Shown here piece after piece: positions 8,418 through 18,151 of a stretch of 51,667 nt of DNA. The position numbers and the translations under genes were made by a program. The notes beneath the pieces were generated by a model. It saw only the letters and a list, made by a program, of their open reading frames with translations. It had not been told where the DNA came from and did no database searches. This stretch comes from Anaerostipes hominis (ex Lee et al. 2021). GTDB lineage: Bacteria; Bacillota; Clostridia; Lachnospirales; Lachnospiraceae. The first letter of the stretch is position 1, and every line of letters starts with the position of its first letter. The DNA lies in assembly GCF_002270485.1 (NCBI RefSeq), contig NZ_NQOG01000020.1:1-51667 (forward strand). Direction: 5' to 3'.

Positions 8418-9407
8418 ATGAAAGAAATCAGAATCTCAGCCAGGGAAGAAGAACAGCGGCTGGATAAACTGCTAGCAAAATATCTGAACAAGGCTCCGAA
8501 AAGTTTTCTATATAAAATGCTCCGGAAAAAGAATATTAAACTGAACGGAAAAAAAGCATCAGGAAATGAAAAGCTGAAATCCGGCGATGTGGTGTGTATT
8601 TATATGGCGGACGCAACCATTGCCTCCTTCCGGAAAGAACCGAGGGCGGAGAGGAGAAAGGCGGATCTTTCTGTAATTTATCAGGACTCCAATGTGCTCA
8701 TCATTAATAAGCCTTACGGGATGCTGTCACAGAAAGCAAAGCCGTCGGATGTGTCAGTGAATGAGCTGATCGTCCCCTATTGTCTGGAACACGGCATTTT
8801 AAAGGAATCTGACCTGGAATTAATCCGTCCGTCTGTCTGCAACCGCTTAGACAGGAATACGACGGGGCTGCTGATCGCGGGAATCTCTCTGGAAGGGCTT
8901 CAGACGATGGCGGAAGTGCTGAGAGACCGTTTTGTGAAAAAATATTACTATTGTGTTGTAAAGGGCACGGTGAACGAAAAAGCAAGAATTTCCGGATATA
9001 TATATAAGGACTGCAGAGAAAACAAGGTTTCTTTTTCGGAGCAGAAGCTCGGCGAAGGCAGCAGAATCGAGACGGCCTATGAGCCGATGGCAGCCGGGCA
9101 CGGCTTTACGCTCCTGAGGGTGGAACTGATTACCGGAAAGACGCATCAGATCCGGGCCCATTTGGCCGGGATGGGATTCCCTCTGGCAGGGGATACCAAG
9201 TACGGAGACAGGGATGTCAATCTGTGGATGAAGCAGAAGTTCGGCGTAAAGCACCAGCTGCTGCACTGCGGCTGTCTTAAGTTTCCCGAAAAGATGGAAA
9301 GGTGCAGGAAACTGTCCGGCAGGACCGTTGCCGCAGAGCCTCCGGAAATATTTTTGAGGACAGCAAATGAATTGTTTGGGAGAGTCGTATGGGAACCTGG
9401 AATTTAA
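8418..9407 (+). CDS. RluA-family pseudouridine synthase
   Basis: The protein (329 aa) carries an N-terminal S4 domain (about 12-62) and the catalytic motif NRLDRNTTG (142-150) with Asp145. The later motif TGKTHQIRAHL and LAGDTKYGD are typical of RluC/RluD-type enzymes acting on 23S rRNA. The start ATG follows GGGAACCTGT at 12 nt from the preceding stop. Its 3' end overlaps recU by 19 nt, so the two are co-translated. The exact uridine modified cannot be told from sequence. Confidence 0.9.
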   Translation: MKEIRISAREEEQRLDKLLAKYLNKAPKSFLYKMLRKKNIKLNGKKASGNEKLKSGDVVCIYMADATIASFRKEPRAERRKADLSVIYQDSNVLIINKPYGMLSQKAKPSDVSVNELIVPYCLEHGILKESDLELIRPSVCNRLDRNTTGLLIAGISLEGLQTMAEVLRDRFVKKYYYCVVKGTVNEKARISGYIYKDCRENKVSFSEQKLGEGSRIETAYEPMAAGHGFTLLRVELITGKTHQIRAHLAGMGFPLAGDTKYGDRDVNLWMKQKFGVKHQLLHCGCLKFPEKMERCRKLSGRTVAAEPPEIFLRTANELFGRVVWEPGI

Positions 9408-9922
9408 AAGGACTGAGGGGATCGGTTCTGGAGGAATTGATCAACCACACAAATGAAAAATATAAGGAACAGGGGCTGGCACTGATCCAGAAGATCCCCA
9501 CCTCCATAAAGCCGGTCCGGTTTGACAAGACCACCCGGCAGATCACTTTAGCATATTTTGACCAGAAAAGTACGGTGGACTATGTGGGGGCTGTCCAGGG
9601 ATATCCCGTCTGTTTTGACGCAAAAGAGTGCGGAAACGACGTATTTCCCGTACATAATATCCATGAACACCAAATAGAATTTATGGAGAGGTTTGAAAAA
9701 CAGGGGGGCATAAGCTTTCTGCTGATTTATTTTACCCACAGGCAGGCCTGTTATTTCATGTCTTTTGAGGAGACGATGAAATACTGGAACAGGCAGTTAA
9801 ACGGCGGTCCGAAGCATTTTAAATTTGAGGAACTGGATGCAGGATTCTTTGTTCCCATGAAAAAAGGTATGATCCTGCATTATTTAGAGTGCCTGAATAA
9901 ACTATTGGCCGGGAGGCGTTGA
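9389..9922 (+). CDS. recU: Holliday junction resolvase RecU
   Basis: RecU (177 aa) cleaves four-way DNA junctions made during recombination and chromosome segregation in Firmicutes, where it replaces RuvC. The nuclease core is seen as STVDYVG (61-67) with Asp64 and CFDAKEC (75-81), where Asp77 and Lys79 fit the PD-(D/E)XK fold. Family members often have Glu in place of Asp77. Length is normal. It starts inside the end of the RluA-family gene. In Bacillus recU is paired with ponA; here the penicillin-binding protein gene is not adjacent. Confidence 0.9.
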   Translation: MGTWNLKGLRGSVLEELINHTNEKYKEQGLALIQKIPTSIKPVRFDKTTRQITLAYFDQKSTVDYVGAVQGYPVCFDAKECGNDVFPVHNIHEHQIEFMERFEKQGGISFLLIYFTHRQACYFMSFEETMKYWNRQLNGGPKHFKFEELDAGFFVPMKKGMILHYLECLNKLLAGRR

Positions 9923-9947
9923 CTTAGCCTGCTGTTTTTCGTATAAT
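9919..9947 (+). promoter_or_regulatory. SigA promoter for yicC-gmk-rpoZ
   Basis: TTGACT at 9919-9924 and TATAAT at 9942-9947 are 17 nt apart. The -35 overlaps the stop codon of recU. It gives the next three genes their own start. Confidence 0.85.
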
Positions 9948-10005
9948 AAAACATTGAAACAGCCGTTACGTCCGGCAAGTGAATACACAGAAAGAAGATA
10001 GACCA

Positions 10006-10887
10006 ATGATTAGAAGTATGACAGGATTTGGGCGCAGCGTCGTATCCAATGACAACAATCAGACGATCACCGTTGAGGTGAAATCAGTCAATCACAGATA
10101 CTGTGATATCTCATTAAAGATACCGAAAAAGTTTACTATGTTTGAGGCGGATGTCCGGAACCTGTTTAAACAGTATGCGAACAGGGGAAAGATCGATCTG
10201 TCCATATCATACGAAGACTTGTCCGAGACCAGCGTAGGTCTCCACTATAACCGAGCGATGGCAAAAGAGTACATGGATGCCTTTCATCAGATGGAAGAAG
10301 AGTTTGGAATTCCGGTGTCGGTCACGGCAGAACGCCTGGCTCAGTTTCCTGAGGTGCTCTCTCTCACAGAAGAGACTTTTGACGAGAGCCGGTGGTGGAG
10401 CCTGATCGAAGCAGCTGTCAGGGAAGCCGGCGGGAAATTCGTCGAGTCCAGAACAGTGGAAGGGAAAAGACTTTTGGAGGATATGGAAGGAAAGCTAGCC
10501 CGGATGGAAGAAGACATTGAGTTTATTGCCGAGCGTTCTCCGTCTATTATTCAGGAATACCGCACGAAACTGGAAGATAAGGTAAAAGAATTTCTAAATA
10601 ACGCCGGAATCGACGAAAACAGGATTGCGGCAGAGGTAACCTTATACGCAGACAAAATATCTGTGGATGAAGAGATCGTCCGCTTTAAGAGCCATATCAA
10701 GGCGATGCAGGAAGAACTCTATGAGAAAGAAAGCGTTGGAAGAAAACTGGATTTCCTTGCCCAGGAAATGAACCGGGAGGCCAACACGATCCTGTCCAAG
10801 TCCAGTGACGTGGAACTTTCCAACCACGCCATTGAGCTGAAGACTAACGTGGAAAAGGTCAGGGAACAGGTTCAGAATATCGAGTAG
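10006..10887 (+). CDS. YicC/YloC-family endoribonuclease
   Basis: The protein (293 aa) begins MIRSMTGFGR, the hallmark N-terminus of the YicC family, and ends with the DUF1732-type segment containing GRKLDFLAQEMNREANT. Members are ring-shaped endoribonucleases. A GTG at 9979 is in frame, but the conserved N-terminus begins at ATG 10006. The gene leads yicC-gmk-rpoZ. In many Firmicutes a small remA (DUF370) gene sits between yicC and gmk; here only 13 nt separate them, so remA is absent from this locus. Confidence 0.88.
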   Translation: MIRSMTGFGRSVVSNDNNQTITVEVKSVNHRYCDISLKIPKKFTMFEADVRNLFKQYANRGKIDLSISYEDLSETSVGLHYNRAMAKEYMDAFHQMEEEFGIPVSVTAERLAQFPEVLSLTEETFDESRWWSLIEAAVREAGGKFVESRTVEGKRLLEDMEGKLARMEEDIEFIAERSPSIIQEYRTKLEDKVKEFLNNAGIDENRIAAEVTLYADKISVDEEIVRFKSHIKAMQEELYEKESVGRKLDFLAQEMNREANTILSKSSDVELSNHAIELKTNVEKVREQVQNIE

Positions 10888-10900
10888 GGAGGATAAAACG

Positions 10901-11515
10901 ATGAAAAAAGGTGCGTTGGTCATCTTATCCGGCTTTTCCGGCGTTGGAAAAGGTACAGTCGCAAAGCGCCTGGTGGAGAAATACGGATACAGTCTGTCGG
11001 TTTCCGCAACGACCAGGCAGCCCCGGGAAGGGGAGGTGGACGGAAGAGACTATTTTTTCAAGACGGAAGAAGAGTTCCGAAACCTGATTGACTACAACGG
11101 ATTTATAGAATATGCTAGATATGTTGAAAATTTTTACGGCACGCCGCGGAAGTTCGTGGAAGATGAGCTCAATGCGGGGCACAATGTCATTCTGGAGATT
11201 GAAGTACAGGGGGCGTTTGCCATTAGGGAACAGTATGAAGATGCTCTTTTGATCTTCATCACGGCTCCCAGTGCCAGGGAGATCAAAAACCGCCTGATCG
11301 GAAGGGGAACCGAGTCTGAGGAAGTCATAGCGAAGCGGCTTTCAAGGGCGGTGGAAGAGTCCGAGGACATGTGTCAGTATGATTATATTATCGTCAATGA
11401 CGATCTGGAAGTGTGCGTCGGCCAGGTGCATGCGGTGGTCACTGCACAGTCCTGTGAGCGCAGACACAACATGGATCTGGTAAAAGAAACAATGGAAGGA
11501 TTAAAAACCTTATAG
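10901..11515 (+). CDS. gmk: guanylate kinase
   Basis: Gmk (204 aa) phosphorylates GMP to GDP with ATP. The P-loop GFSGVGKGT (11-19) is followed by the GMP-binding region (TTRQPREGEVDGRDYFF and the FIEYARYVENFYGT segment). Length is normal. The RBS GGGAGGA precedes ATG 10901. It is co-transcribed with yicC and rpoZ, and its product feeds the GTP pool used by the alarmone synthetase and FolE encoded elsewhere in this window. Confidence 0.95.
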   Translation: MKKGALVILSGFSGVGKGTVAKRLVEKYGYSLSVSATTRQPREGEVDGRDYFFKTEEEFRNLIDYNGFIEYARYVENFYGTPRKFVEDELNAGHNVILEIEVQGAFAIREQYEDALLIFITAPSAREIKNRLIGRGTESEEVIAKRLSRAVEESEDMCQYDYIIVNDDLEVCVGQVHAVVTAQSCERRHNMDLVKETMEGLKTL

Positions 11516-11529
11516 GAGGAATCATATTT

Positions 11530-11769
11530 ATGCTACACCCATCATATTCAGAATTAATGCAGGTCATCAACGGAGATGACGAAGACAAGAATATCATCAC
11601 CAGCCGCTACTCACTTGTCATTGCCAGTGCCAAGAGAGCGAGACAGCTGATCGGTGGAGATATGCCCCTTACGGAAGACGCAGACGAACAGAAGCCTCTT
11701 TCCACGGCGGTTGAGGAGATACGGAGTAATAAAGTAAAGATTCTTCAGGATGGAGAAGACGAAGAATAG
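11530..11769 (+). CDS. rpoZ: RNA polymerase omega subunit
   Basis: A 79-residue omega subunit that binds beta-prime and helps RNA polymerase assembly. The core motif SRYSLVIASAKRARQL is clear. It lies 14 nt after gmk with AGGAGG upstream, the usual gmk-rpoZ arrangement, and a terminator follows. Confidence 0.95.
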   Translation: MLHPSYSELMQVINGDDEDKNIITSRYSLVIASAKRARQLIGGDMPLTEDADEQKPLSTAVEEIRSNKVKILQDGEDEE

Positions 11770-11778
11770 AGAAAGCAC

Positions 11779-11814
11779 GAAGGGTGAATAGGATTTTTTC
11801 TAGTCACCCTTTTA
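11779..11814 (+). terminator. rho-independent terminator after rpoZ
   Basis: AAGGGTGA and TCACCCTT pair, extended by TAG/CTA, around a T-rich loop, then TTTT. Confidence 0.85.
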
Positions 11815-11839
11815 AAATATCATCTTGAAAGGAACAGAA

Positions 11840-12667
11840 ATGGATCTTATATTAATCTTAAAAACCGTTATTTTAGGAATTGTGGAGGGCATTACGGAGT
11901 GGCTTCCCATCAGCAGCACCGGTCACCTGATTTTAGTAGATGAGTTCATAAACTTAAATGTCTCGGCAGCATTTAAAGAGATGTTTGACGTGGTGATCCA
12001 GCTGGGCGCCATCATGGCAGTGGTCGTGCTCTATTTTCACAAGCTGAACCCGCTCTCGCCAAAAAAGAACCGGAAGCAGAAACATGAGACTATGGTACTC
12101 TGGTACAAAGTAATCTTTGCGGTCCTTCCGGCAGCCGTCATCGGCATACTGTTTGACGATGCCATTCATGACAGATTTTTTAATCCGGTGGTAGTTGCGG
12201 CTACCCTGATCATCTACGGTGTCTTATTTATCGTCATTGAAAATCATAACGAGAGAAGCCGGAGAAGAGGGATGGATTCTCTCTCGGGCCTTACATACCG
12301 GATGGCCTTTATCATAGGAGTGTTTCAGGTATTGTCTCTGATTCCGGGTACGTCCCGTTCCGGAGCTACCATTGTGGGCGGAATCCTGATCGGATGTTCC
12401 AGGACCGTGTCGGCAGAATTTTCGTTTTTCCTCGGAATACCGGTCATGTTCGGAGCCAGTCTTTTAAAAATCTTAAAATTCGGTCTTTCCTTTACCGGCA
12501 CAGAGCTTGTGGTGCTGGCCATAGGGATGATCGTTTCGTTCCTTGTATCCATTGTTTCGATTAAATTTTTGATGGGATACGTAAAACGGCATGATTTTAA
12601 GGCGTTTGGAGTGTACAGGATCATACTTGGTATCCTGGTCATCGGATATTTTATGTTTTTAAAATAG
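11840..12667 (+). CDS. uppP: undecaprenyl-diphosphate phosphatase
   Basis: UppP/BacA (275 aa) is an integral membrane enzyme that recycles undecaprenyl pyrophosphate to the monophosphate carrier for peptidoglycan synthesis; its activity affects bacitracin tolerance. The two active-site segments are present: [15 protein letters not shown] (16-30) with Glu16 and Glu20, and PGTSRSGAT (169-177) with Arg173. Several hydrophobic helices follow. ATG 11840 with AAAGGA upstream is preferred over the in-frame TTG at 11825, which lies within the RBS region. Confidence 0.95.
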   Translation: MDLILILKTVILGIVEGITEWLPISSTGHLILVDEFINLNVSAAFKEMFDVVIQLGAIMAVVVLYFHKLNPLSPKKNRKQKHETMVLWYKVIFAVLPAAVIGILFDDAIHDRFFNPVVVAATLIIYGVLFIVIENHNERSRRRGMDSLSGLTYRMAFIIGVFQVLSLIPGTSRSGATIVGGILIGCSRTVSAEFSFFLGIPVMFGASLLKILKFGLSFTGTELVVLAIGMIVSFLVSIVSIKFLMGYVKRHDFKAFGVYRIILGILVIGYFMFLK

Positions 12668-12676
12668 GAGAATTAC

Positions 12677-13426
12677 ATGGAGAAAGAATTATTTTTAAAA
12701 GGGATGCAGGAGCTTTTAGAGGTCGCAAAGGCCGGGGGCGACAAGATCCGGAAGGAAGATATTTTATCGTATTTCGGAGGAATGAACATTACAGATGAGA
12801 TCGAGACCATGCTCTGCGACTATTTTGTGGAAGCTGGAGTGCAGGTGGAGGGGTATGAAAAAAGCCCGAAAAAGAATACGCAGAAAGAAGATACAGATCC
12901 GGGAGTGATCCGGTTTTATGAGGAGGAACTTGCAGAGCTGGGAGGCTCTGATCCCGAAAAAGTACGAGAATTCATTGTCCGGCTGGCAGACGGGGAAGAC
13001 GTCCAAAATGAACTGATCGAGAGTATGCTCGCCGATGTGGCGCTGGCTGCCAAGAATTACACGGGGCACGGTGTTTTGCTCGGAGATCTGATCCAGGAGG
13101 GCAATATGGGCCTTATAGAAGCTGTATTTGAACTTGGAGACAAAGAGCCGGAGGAAGCCGAGATATTTTTACGGGAAGCAGCGGAGTCGGCAATGAAGAA
13201 GGCCGTTTCCGAGCAGATGAATACGGACTCGGTGGGAGAACAGATGGCAAGGCAGGCCAACCGTCTGGACGAGGCAGCCAGATTTCTGGCAGAAAACCTT
13301 GGAAGAGAGGCAACTGCCAAAGAGCTTGCGGATCACCTTAAGATGACAGAAGAAGAAGTAAAGGAGATCATGAAGATGTCGCTTGATGCGATCTCTGTCG
13401 TTGAGACAGACATTACCCGGAAATAG
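12677..13426 (+). CDS. sigma-70-like protein lacking promoter-recognition regions
   Basis: The 249-residue protein looks like a reduced paralogue of the RpoD encoded 3 kb downstream. Residues 1-60 match RpoD region 1.1. Residues 118-150 match the core-binding region 2.1-2.2, including LLGDLIQEGNMGLIEAV against [17 protein letters not shown] in RpoD. Where RpoD has the aromatic DNA-melting segment [15 protein letters not shown], this protein has an acidic EPEEAEIFLREAAESAM. Residues 183-240 resemble region 3. Region 4 (-35 recognition) is missing, and the protein ends normally with TAG. It starts 10 nt after uppP with GGAG. It could bind core polymerase without reading promoters, but the function is not known. 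Confidence 0.8.
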   Translation: MEKELFLKGMQELLEVAKAGGDKIRKEDILSYFGGMNITDEIETMLCDYFVEAGVQVEGYEKSPKKNTQKEDTDPGVIRFYEEELAELGGSDPEKVREFIVRLADGEDVQNELIESMLADVALAAKNYTGHGVLLGDLIQEGNMGLIEAVFELGDKEPEEAEIFLREAAESAMKKAVSEQMNTDSVGEQMARQANRLDEAARFLAENLGREATAKELADHLKMTEEEVKEIMKMSLDAISVVETDITRK

Positions 13427-13468
13427 GCCGGAATTTCCGGCCGCCCATATGCAGGAAGAGGTGGGGCA

Positions 13469-14476
13469 ATGAACATCAGAGAAAAGCAGGAACAGACAGA
13501 GCTTAAGCTGCTGAGTCCATATGCGACGCAGAGCAGCCGTTCAAAGGGGAGAGAAAAGCCTGAAGTGGAGTGCGAACTTCGGACCTGTTTCCAGAGGGAC
13601 AGGGACCGGATCGTCCACTGCAAGGCTTTTCGGCGTTTAAAGGACAAAACGCAGGTGTTTTTGTCTCCGAAAGGGGACCACTACCGGACGAGACTTACGC
13701 ACACCCTGGAGGTGGCGCAGAATGCCAGGACCATAGCCAGGGCGCTGAACTTAAATGAACTGCTGACGGAAGCTATTGCCCTGGGGCATGACCTGGGACA
13801 CACGCCGTTCGGCCATGCGGGGGAGAGGACGCTGAACGAATTAAATCCCGAAGGCTTCCGCCACAATCTTCAGAGCGTCAGGGTGGTAGAGTGTCTGGAA
13901 AAGGACGGAAGGGGGCTGAACCTCACATGGGAAGTCCGGGAGGGAATGAAAAATCATTCCACCCACAGCATTTCCTCCACTCTGGAAGGAAAGATCGTGC
14001 GTCTGGCCGACAAGACCGCCTACATCAACCACGATATCGACGATTCTATACGGGCAGGAGTCATGAGGGAATCAGACATTCCGGCTGAATATACGGATGT
14101 GCTCGGACATACGGTGAGGGAGAGAATCAACACGATCATCCGGGATATTGTAAAGCACAGCGAGAACCGGAGTGATATCCTGATGTCCGAGGAAGTGCAC
14201 AAGGCCATGTTTGGGCTCAGGAGATTTATGTTTGACCATGTGTACTTCAATCCTCAGACGAAAAAAGAAGAAAGAAAAGTGCACCACATCATTGAACCGC
14301 TGTTTGAATATTATGTCCGCCACACCGACCTGCTTCCTGCTTACTCTAAAGAGAGAATCGGGGTGACCGAGTCCAAAGAACAGGCTGCCTGTGACTATAT
14401 TGCGGGAATGACGGACCATTTTGCCATCGAGACATACAAAGAAATCTTCATTCCGAAGTTCTGGCTGGAAAAGTGA
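13469..14476 (+). CDS. dgt: deoxyguanosinetriphosphate triphosphohydrolase-like HD protein
   Basis: The protein (335 aa) belongs to the dGTPase-like HD phosphohydrolases, which split dNTPs into deoxynucleoside and triphosphate. The metal-binding HD residues are visible: His78 in LTHTLEV, His107-Asp108 in GHDLGH and His116 in PFGH, with the later Asp in YINHDIDD. It is the shorter type common in Firmicutes rather than the 500-residue E. coli Dgt. ATG follows AGGAAGAGG. The order dgt-dnaG-rpoD is conserved in many Clostridia. Confidence 0.9.
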   Translation: MNIREKQEQTELKLLSPYATQSSRSKGREKPEVECELRTCFQRDRDRIVHCKAFRRLKDKTQVFLSPKGDHYRTRLTHTLEVAQNARTIARALNLNELLTEAIALGHDLGHTPFGHAGERTLNELNPEGFRHNLQSVRVVECLEKDGRGLNLTWEVREGMKNHSTHSISSTLEGKIVRLADKTAYINHDIDDSIRAGVMRESDIPAEYTDVLGHTVRERINTIIRDIVKHSENRSDILMSEEVHKAMFGLRRFMFDHVYFNPQTKKEERKVHHIIEPLFEYYVRHTDLLPAYSKERIGVTESKEQAACDYIAGMTDHFAIETYKEIFIPKFWLEK

Positions 14477-14557
14477 GAAAAATAAAAAGGAATGAATCAG
14501 TTTATGTAGAATAATATATATAGAGGACATTTATCACACAGATAGGAGGACAGGCTG

Positions 14558-16315
14558 TTGTTATACGGAGATGACATTATTGAAGAGGTCAGAAGCCGCA
14601 ATGACATCGTGGATTTGATTTCTTCCTATGTACCGCTCAAGCGGAAGGGCAGTTCTTATTTCGGACTCTGTCCTTTCCATAATGAAAAATCACCGTCGTT
14701 TTCTGTCAGCAGGGACAAGCAGATGTATTACTGTTTCGGATGCGGGGCCGGCGGCAATGTCTTTACTTTTATTATGGAATATGAGAACTTTACATTTCCG
14801 GAAGCCGTGCGGTATCTGGCAGAGCGGGCCGGGATGGAACTTCCGGAACAGGAACTCAGCGCAGAAGCAAAGCAGCAGGCAGACGCCAAGGTAAAATTAA
14901 AAGAGATGAATAAGATGGCAGCCAATTATTTTTATATCCTCCTTCACAGCAAAAGAGGGGAAAAAGGACTTGCATATCTTACAAGACGCGGGATTACCGA
15001 GGAGACGATCAAAAAGTTCGGCCTTGGATACGCAGATATCTATCAGGATGACCTCTATCGGTTTTTAAAGAGCAAGGGCTTTTCCGACGAAGAACTGAAG
15101 GATTCCGCACTGGTCACCATTGATGAGGCCAGGGGAGGCAGTGATAAGTTCTGGAACAGGGTCATGTTTCCGATTCAGGATGCCAACAGCCGTGTTATAG
15201 GATTCGGGGGACGGGTCATGGGAGACGGAAGCCCTAAGTATTTAAATTCCAGGGAGACGAAGCTGTTTGACAAGAGCAGGAATCTTTACGGGCTGAATTT
15301 TGCCCGGAGTTCCAGAGAGAAATTTATCATTTTATGTGAAGGATATATGGATGTCATTTCCATGCATCAGGCCGGATTCACCAATGCGGTGGCGGCTCTG
15401 GGAACGGCGTTTACTGAAGGGCACGGGATGCTTCTCAAACGTTATACGAACGAAGTGATACTTTCCTTCGACAGCGACGAGGCCGGTCAGAGGGCGATTT
15501 TAAGGGCGATTCCCATCCTCAAAGGTGCAGGTCTCACGGTCAGAGTCCTTAACCTGACTCCGTACAAAGATCCGGATGAATTTATAAAAGAACTGGGAAG
15601 CGAAGAACTTAGAAACCGTATACAGAAAGCCAGGAGCAGCTTCATGTTCCAGGTATCGGTGGCGGCAGGAAAGTACAATCAGGATGACCCGGAGGAAAAA
15701 ACCAAGTTCCAGCACGAGGCGGCAAAACTCTTGTCCGGTATAAGGGAACCTCTGGAGAGGAATAACTACTGTGAAGCCGTATCCAGGGAATTTTTTATGG
15801 GCGTAAAGGAACTGAAAGATCTGGTGGAGTATTACGGCACCAGCGGATATGTTCAGGAGAAACCAAAGGAACAGGAACGAAGACCGGCGGAAGTTAAAAA
15901 AGAAGAAAAAAGGCAGGAGCCTCAGAAACTGCTGCTCACGTGGCTGGTCAATGAGCCGGTTCTTTTTCAGAAGCTTGCCGGGATCATCGGACCGGACGAT
16001 TTTATCGAACCGATCTATCACGGCGCTGCCATGCTGCTCTTTGAAGAATACGAGAGGGACGGCAAAGTGACGCCGGCTAAGATACTGAATCAGTATACGG
16101 ACATGGAAGACCAGAAGAAAATTGCGGAGCTGTTCAACACGACGCTGAAATTAAAGCCTCTGCCCGAGGACAATGACAAGGCTTTGACCGATATTGTCCG
16201 GAAAGTAAAGGAAGACAGCATTGAACACAAGATGAATGAATCCAACGACATCATGAAATGGCAGGAGCTGATCCAGGAGAAAGGCAGACTGGCAAAGCTG
16301 CATATTTCGATTTAG
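14558..16315 (+). CDS. dnaG: DNA primase
   Basis: DnaG (585 aa) makes RNA primers for DNA replication. The N-terminal zinc ribbon has Cys38, His41, Cys59 and Cys62. The RNA polymerase core holds Glu261 in CEGYMDVI and DSDEAG (305-310), the metal-binding Toprim acids. A basic linker (about 430-460) leads to the C-terminal helicase-interaction domain. Translation starts at a TTG 8 nt after AGGAGG; there is no nearby ATG, and this start gives the normal N-terminus [17 protein letters not shown]. Confidence 0.96.
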   Translation: MLYGDDIIEEVRSRNDIVDLISSYVPLKRKGSSYFGLCPFHNEKSPSFSVSRDKQMYYCFGCGAGGNVFTFIMEYENFTFPEAVRYLAERAGMELPEQELSAEAKQQADAKVKLKEMNKMAANYFYILLHSKRGEKGLAYLTRRGITEETIKKFGLGYADIYQDDLYRFLKSKGFSDEELKDSALVTIDEARGGSDKFWNRVMFPIQDANSRVIGFGGRVMGDGSPKYLNSRETKLFDKSRNLYGLNFARSSREKFIILCEGYMDVISMHQAGFTNAVAALGTAFTEGHGMLLKRYTNEVILSFDSDEAGQRAILRAIPILKGAGLTVRVLNLTPYKDPDEFIKELGSEELRNRIQKARSSFMFQVSVAAGKYNQDDPEEKTKFQHEAAKLLSGIREPLERNNYCEAVSREFFMGVKELKDLVEYYGTSGYVQEKPKEQERRPAEVKKEEKRQEPQKLLLTWLVNEPVLFQKLAGIIGPDDFIEPIYHGAAMLLFEEYERDGKVTPAKILNQYTDMEDQKKIAELFNTTLKLKPLPEDNDKALTDIVRKVKEDSIEHKMNESNDIMKWQELIQEKGRLAKLHISI

Positions 16316-16349
16316 GTTGGTTAAAATAGGTATGAGAGGAAGGAAATTA

Positions 16350-17444
16350 ATGGACGAAACAATGTTACAATTCAGCGAGAAGCTGGCAGGTTTAGTAGAA
16401 CTGGGGAAGAAAAATAAAAATTTTCTGGAGTATGCCCAGATCGAGACATATTTTAAAGATTTTAAGCTGACGTCGGATATGATGGAGGCAATTTTTGATT
16501 ACCTGGAACAAAACGGAGTCGATGTGCTTACGATTCCTGAGGGAGAGGACGACGAAGATCTGGAGATCAAGGAAGAGATCGAAGAAGAAGCGGACCTGAC
16601 GATCCCGGACGGAGTCAGCATCGAGGACCCGGTGCGCATGTATTTAAAGGAAATCGGAAAGGTACCTCTGCTGAGTGCGGATGAGGAGATCCGTCTGGCC
16701 CAGAGGATGGAGGAAGGCGACGAGGAAGCCAAGAAAAAACTTGCGGAAGCCAACCTGCGTCTCGTAGTCAGCATCGCCAAGCGCTATGTGGGACGGGGGA
16801 TGCTGTTTCTGGATCTGATCCAGGAGGGAAATCTGGGTCTTATTAAGGCAGTAGAAAAATTCGATTACAGGAAGGGTTATAAGTTCAGTACGTATGCCAC
16901 ATGGTGGATCCGCCAGGCCATCACCAGGGCCATTGCCGACCAGGCAAGGACAATCCGTATCCCTGTCCATATGGTGGAGACGATCAACAAGCTGATCCGT
17001 GTATCCAGACAGCTCCTGCAGGAACTCGGAAGAGAGCCGCTTCCGGAAGAGATCGCCGAGGAGATGGATATTCCGGTGGACCGTGTGCGGGAGATTTTAA
17101 AAATTTCCCAGGAACCGGTATCTTTAGAGACACCGATCGGAGAGGAAGAAGACAGCCACCTCGGAGACTTTATCCAGGATGACAATGTGCCGGTGCCGGC
17201 GGATGCGGCGGCATTTACGCTGCTGAAAGAACAGCTGAGCGAAGTGCTCGGAACATTGACGGAGAGAGAGCAGAAGGTGTTAAGGCTGCGCTTCGGACTG
17301 GATGACAGCCGTGCAAGGACATTGGAAGAGGTAGGAAAAGAGTTCAACGTCACCAGGGAGAGAATCCGCCAGATCGAGGCCAAGGCCTTGAGAAAGCTGA
17401 GACATCCGAGCCGCAGCAGAAAATTAAAAGACTATTTAGATTGA
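16350..17444 (+). CDS. rpoD: RNA polymerase primary sigma factor SigA/RpoD
   Basis: The housekeeping sigma factor (364 aa). Region 1.1 (about 1-60) and an acidic linker (64-84) precede region 1.2 (92-130). Region 2 includes [18 protein letters not shown] (154-171) and the DNA-melting and -10 contact segment [13 protein letters not shown] (177-189). Region 3 follows at about 200-260. Region 4 ends with [20 protein letters not shown] (334-353), the -35 helix-turn-helix. The frame extends upstream to 16317, but ATG 16350 has GAGAGGAAGG before it and gives the conserved start. It is coupled to dnaG, as in the classical macromolecular synthesis operon. Confidence 0.97.
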   Translation: MDETMLQFSEKLAGLVELGKKNKNFLEYAQIETYFKDFKLTSDMMEAIFDYLEQNGVDVLTIPEGEDDEDLEIKEEIEEEADLTIPDGVSIEDPVRMYLKEIGKVPLLSADEEIRLAQRMEEGDEEAKKKLAEANLRLVVSIAKRYVGRGMLFLDLIQEGNLGLIKAVEKFDYRKGYKFSTYATWWIRQAITRAIADQARTIRIPVHMVETINKLIRVSRQLLQELGREPLPEEIAEEMDIPVDRVREILKISQEPVSLETPIGEEEDSHLGDFIQDDNVPVPADAAAFTLLKEQLSEVLGTLTEREQKVLRLRFGLDDSRARTLEEVGKEFNVTRERIRQIEAKALRKLRHPSRSRKLKDYLD

Positions 17445-17455
17445 TCGGGTGAGAT

Positions 17456-18151
17456 ATGGAACTGTCATCACGGTTAAAAACAATTGCTTCTTTTGTGTCC
17501 GAAGGGATGTGTGTCGCCGATATAGGAACAGATCATGGATACATACCCATTTATCTGACCTCCGAAGGGATGACGGACAAAGCATATGCCATGGATGTCA
17601 ATCGGGGACCGCTTGAAAGGGCCGGGGAGAACATAAGAAAAGAAGGTCTTGACGGCAGGATCGAGTGCATCCTTTCGGACGGCATGGAAAAACTTCCGAT
17701 AGATGCGGACAGTGTGGTGATCGCCGGAATGGGCGGAGACCTGATGGAACAGATCTTAATGGGGGGAGAGGACAGGCTTTTTCGGCTCTCAGAGCTGGTC
17801 CTCTCACCACAGTCCCACTGGGAGAAGGTCAGGAGATTCCTGCACAGCCATGGATTTGCCATCGAAAAAGAAGCACTGATAAAAGAAGACGGGAAATATT
17901 ATATTGTCATAAAAGCTGTCAGGGGCCGGGAATCTTACCGTGAGTCGTGGCAGTATTCTTACGGTACTTATCTTACGGGATTAAAAAATCCTCTGATGAA
18001 GGAGTATCTGAAAAAAGAGCTGAAGGACAAACAGAAGATCCTTGACTCTTTTGAGGGAAAGGATTCAGAACATCTAAGGCGCAGGGCAGGAGAACTGTCC
18101 TGTATCCTCAGAGAGATAAAGGAGGCACTGAAGAACTATGAAATGCAGTGA
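17456..18151 (+). CDS. trmK: tRNA (adenine22-N1)-methyltransferase
   Basis: TrmK (231 aa) methylates N1 of A22 in the D-loop of tRNA with SAM. The Rossmann-type SAM site ADIGTDHGYIP (21-31) and the conserved IAGMGG (89-94) identify the family (PF04816). A helical C-terminal extension of about 60 residues is also typical. It overlaps the next gene by 14 nt. The rpoD-trmK-nif3 order is conserved across Firmicutes. Confidence 0.93.
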   Translation: MELSSRLKTIASFVSEGMCVADIGTDHGYIPIYLTSEGMTDKAYAMDVNRGPLERAGENIRKEGLDGRIECILSDGMEKLPIDADSVVIAGMGGDLMEQILMGGEDRLFRLSELVLSPQSHWEKVRRFLHSHGFAIEKEALIKEDGKYYIVIKAVRGRESYRESWQYSYGTYLTGLKNPLMKEYLKKELKDKQKILDSFEGKDSEHLRRRAGELSCILREIKEALKNYEMQ

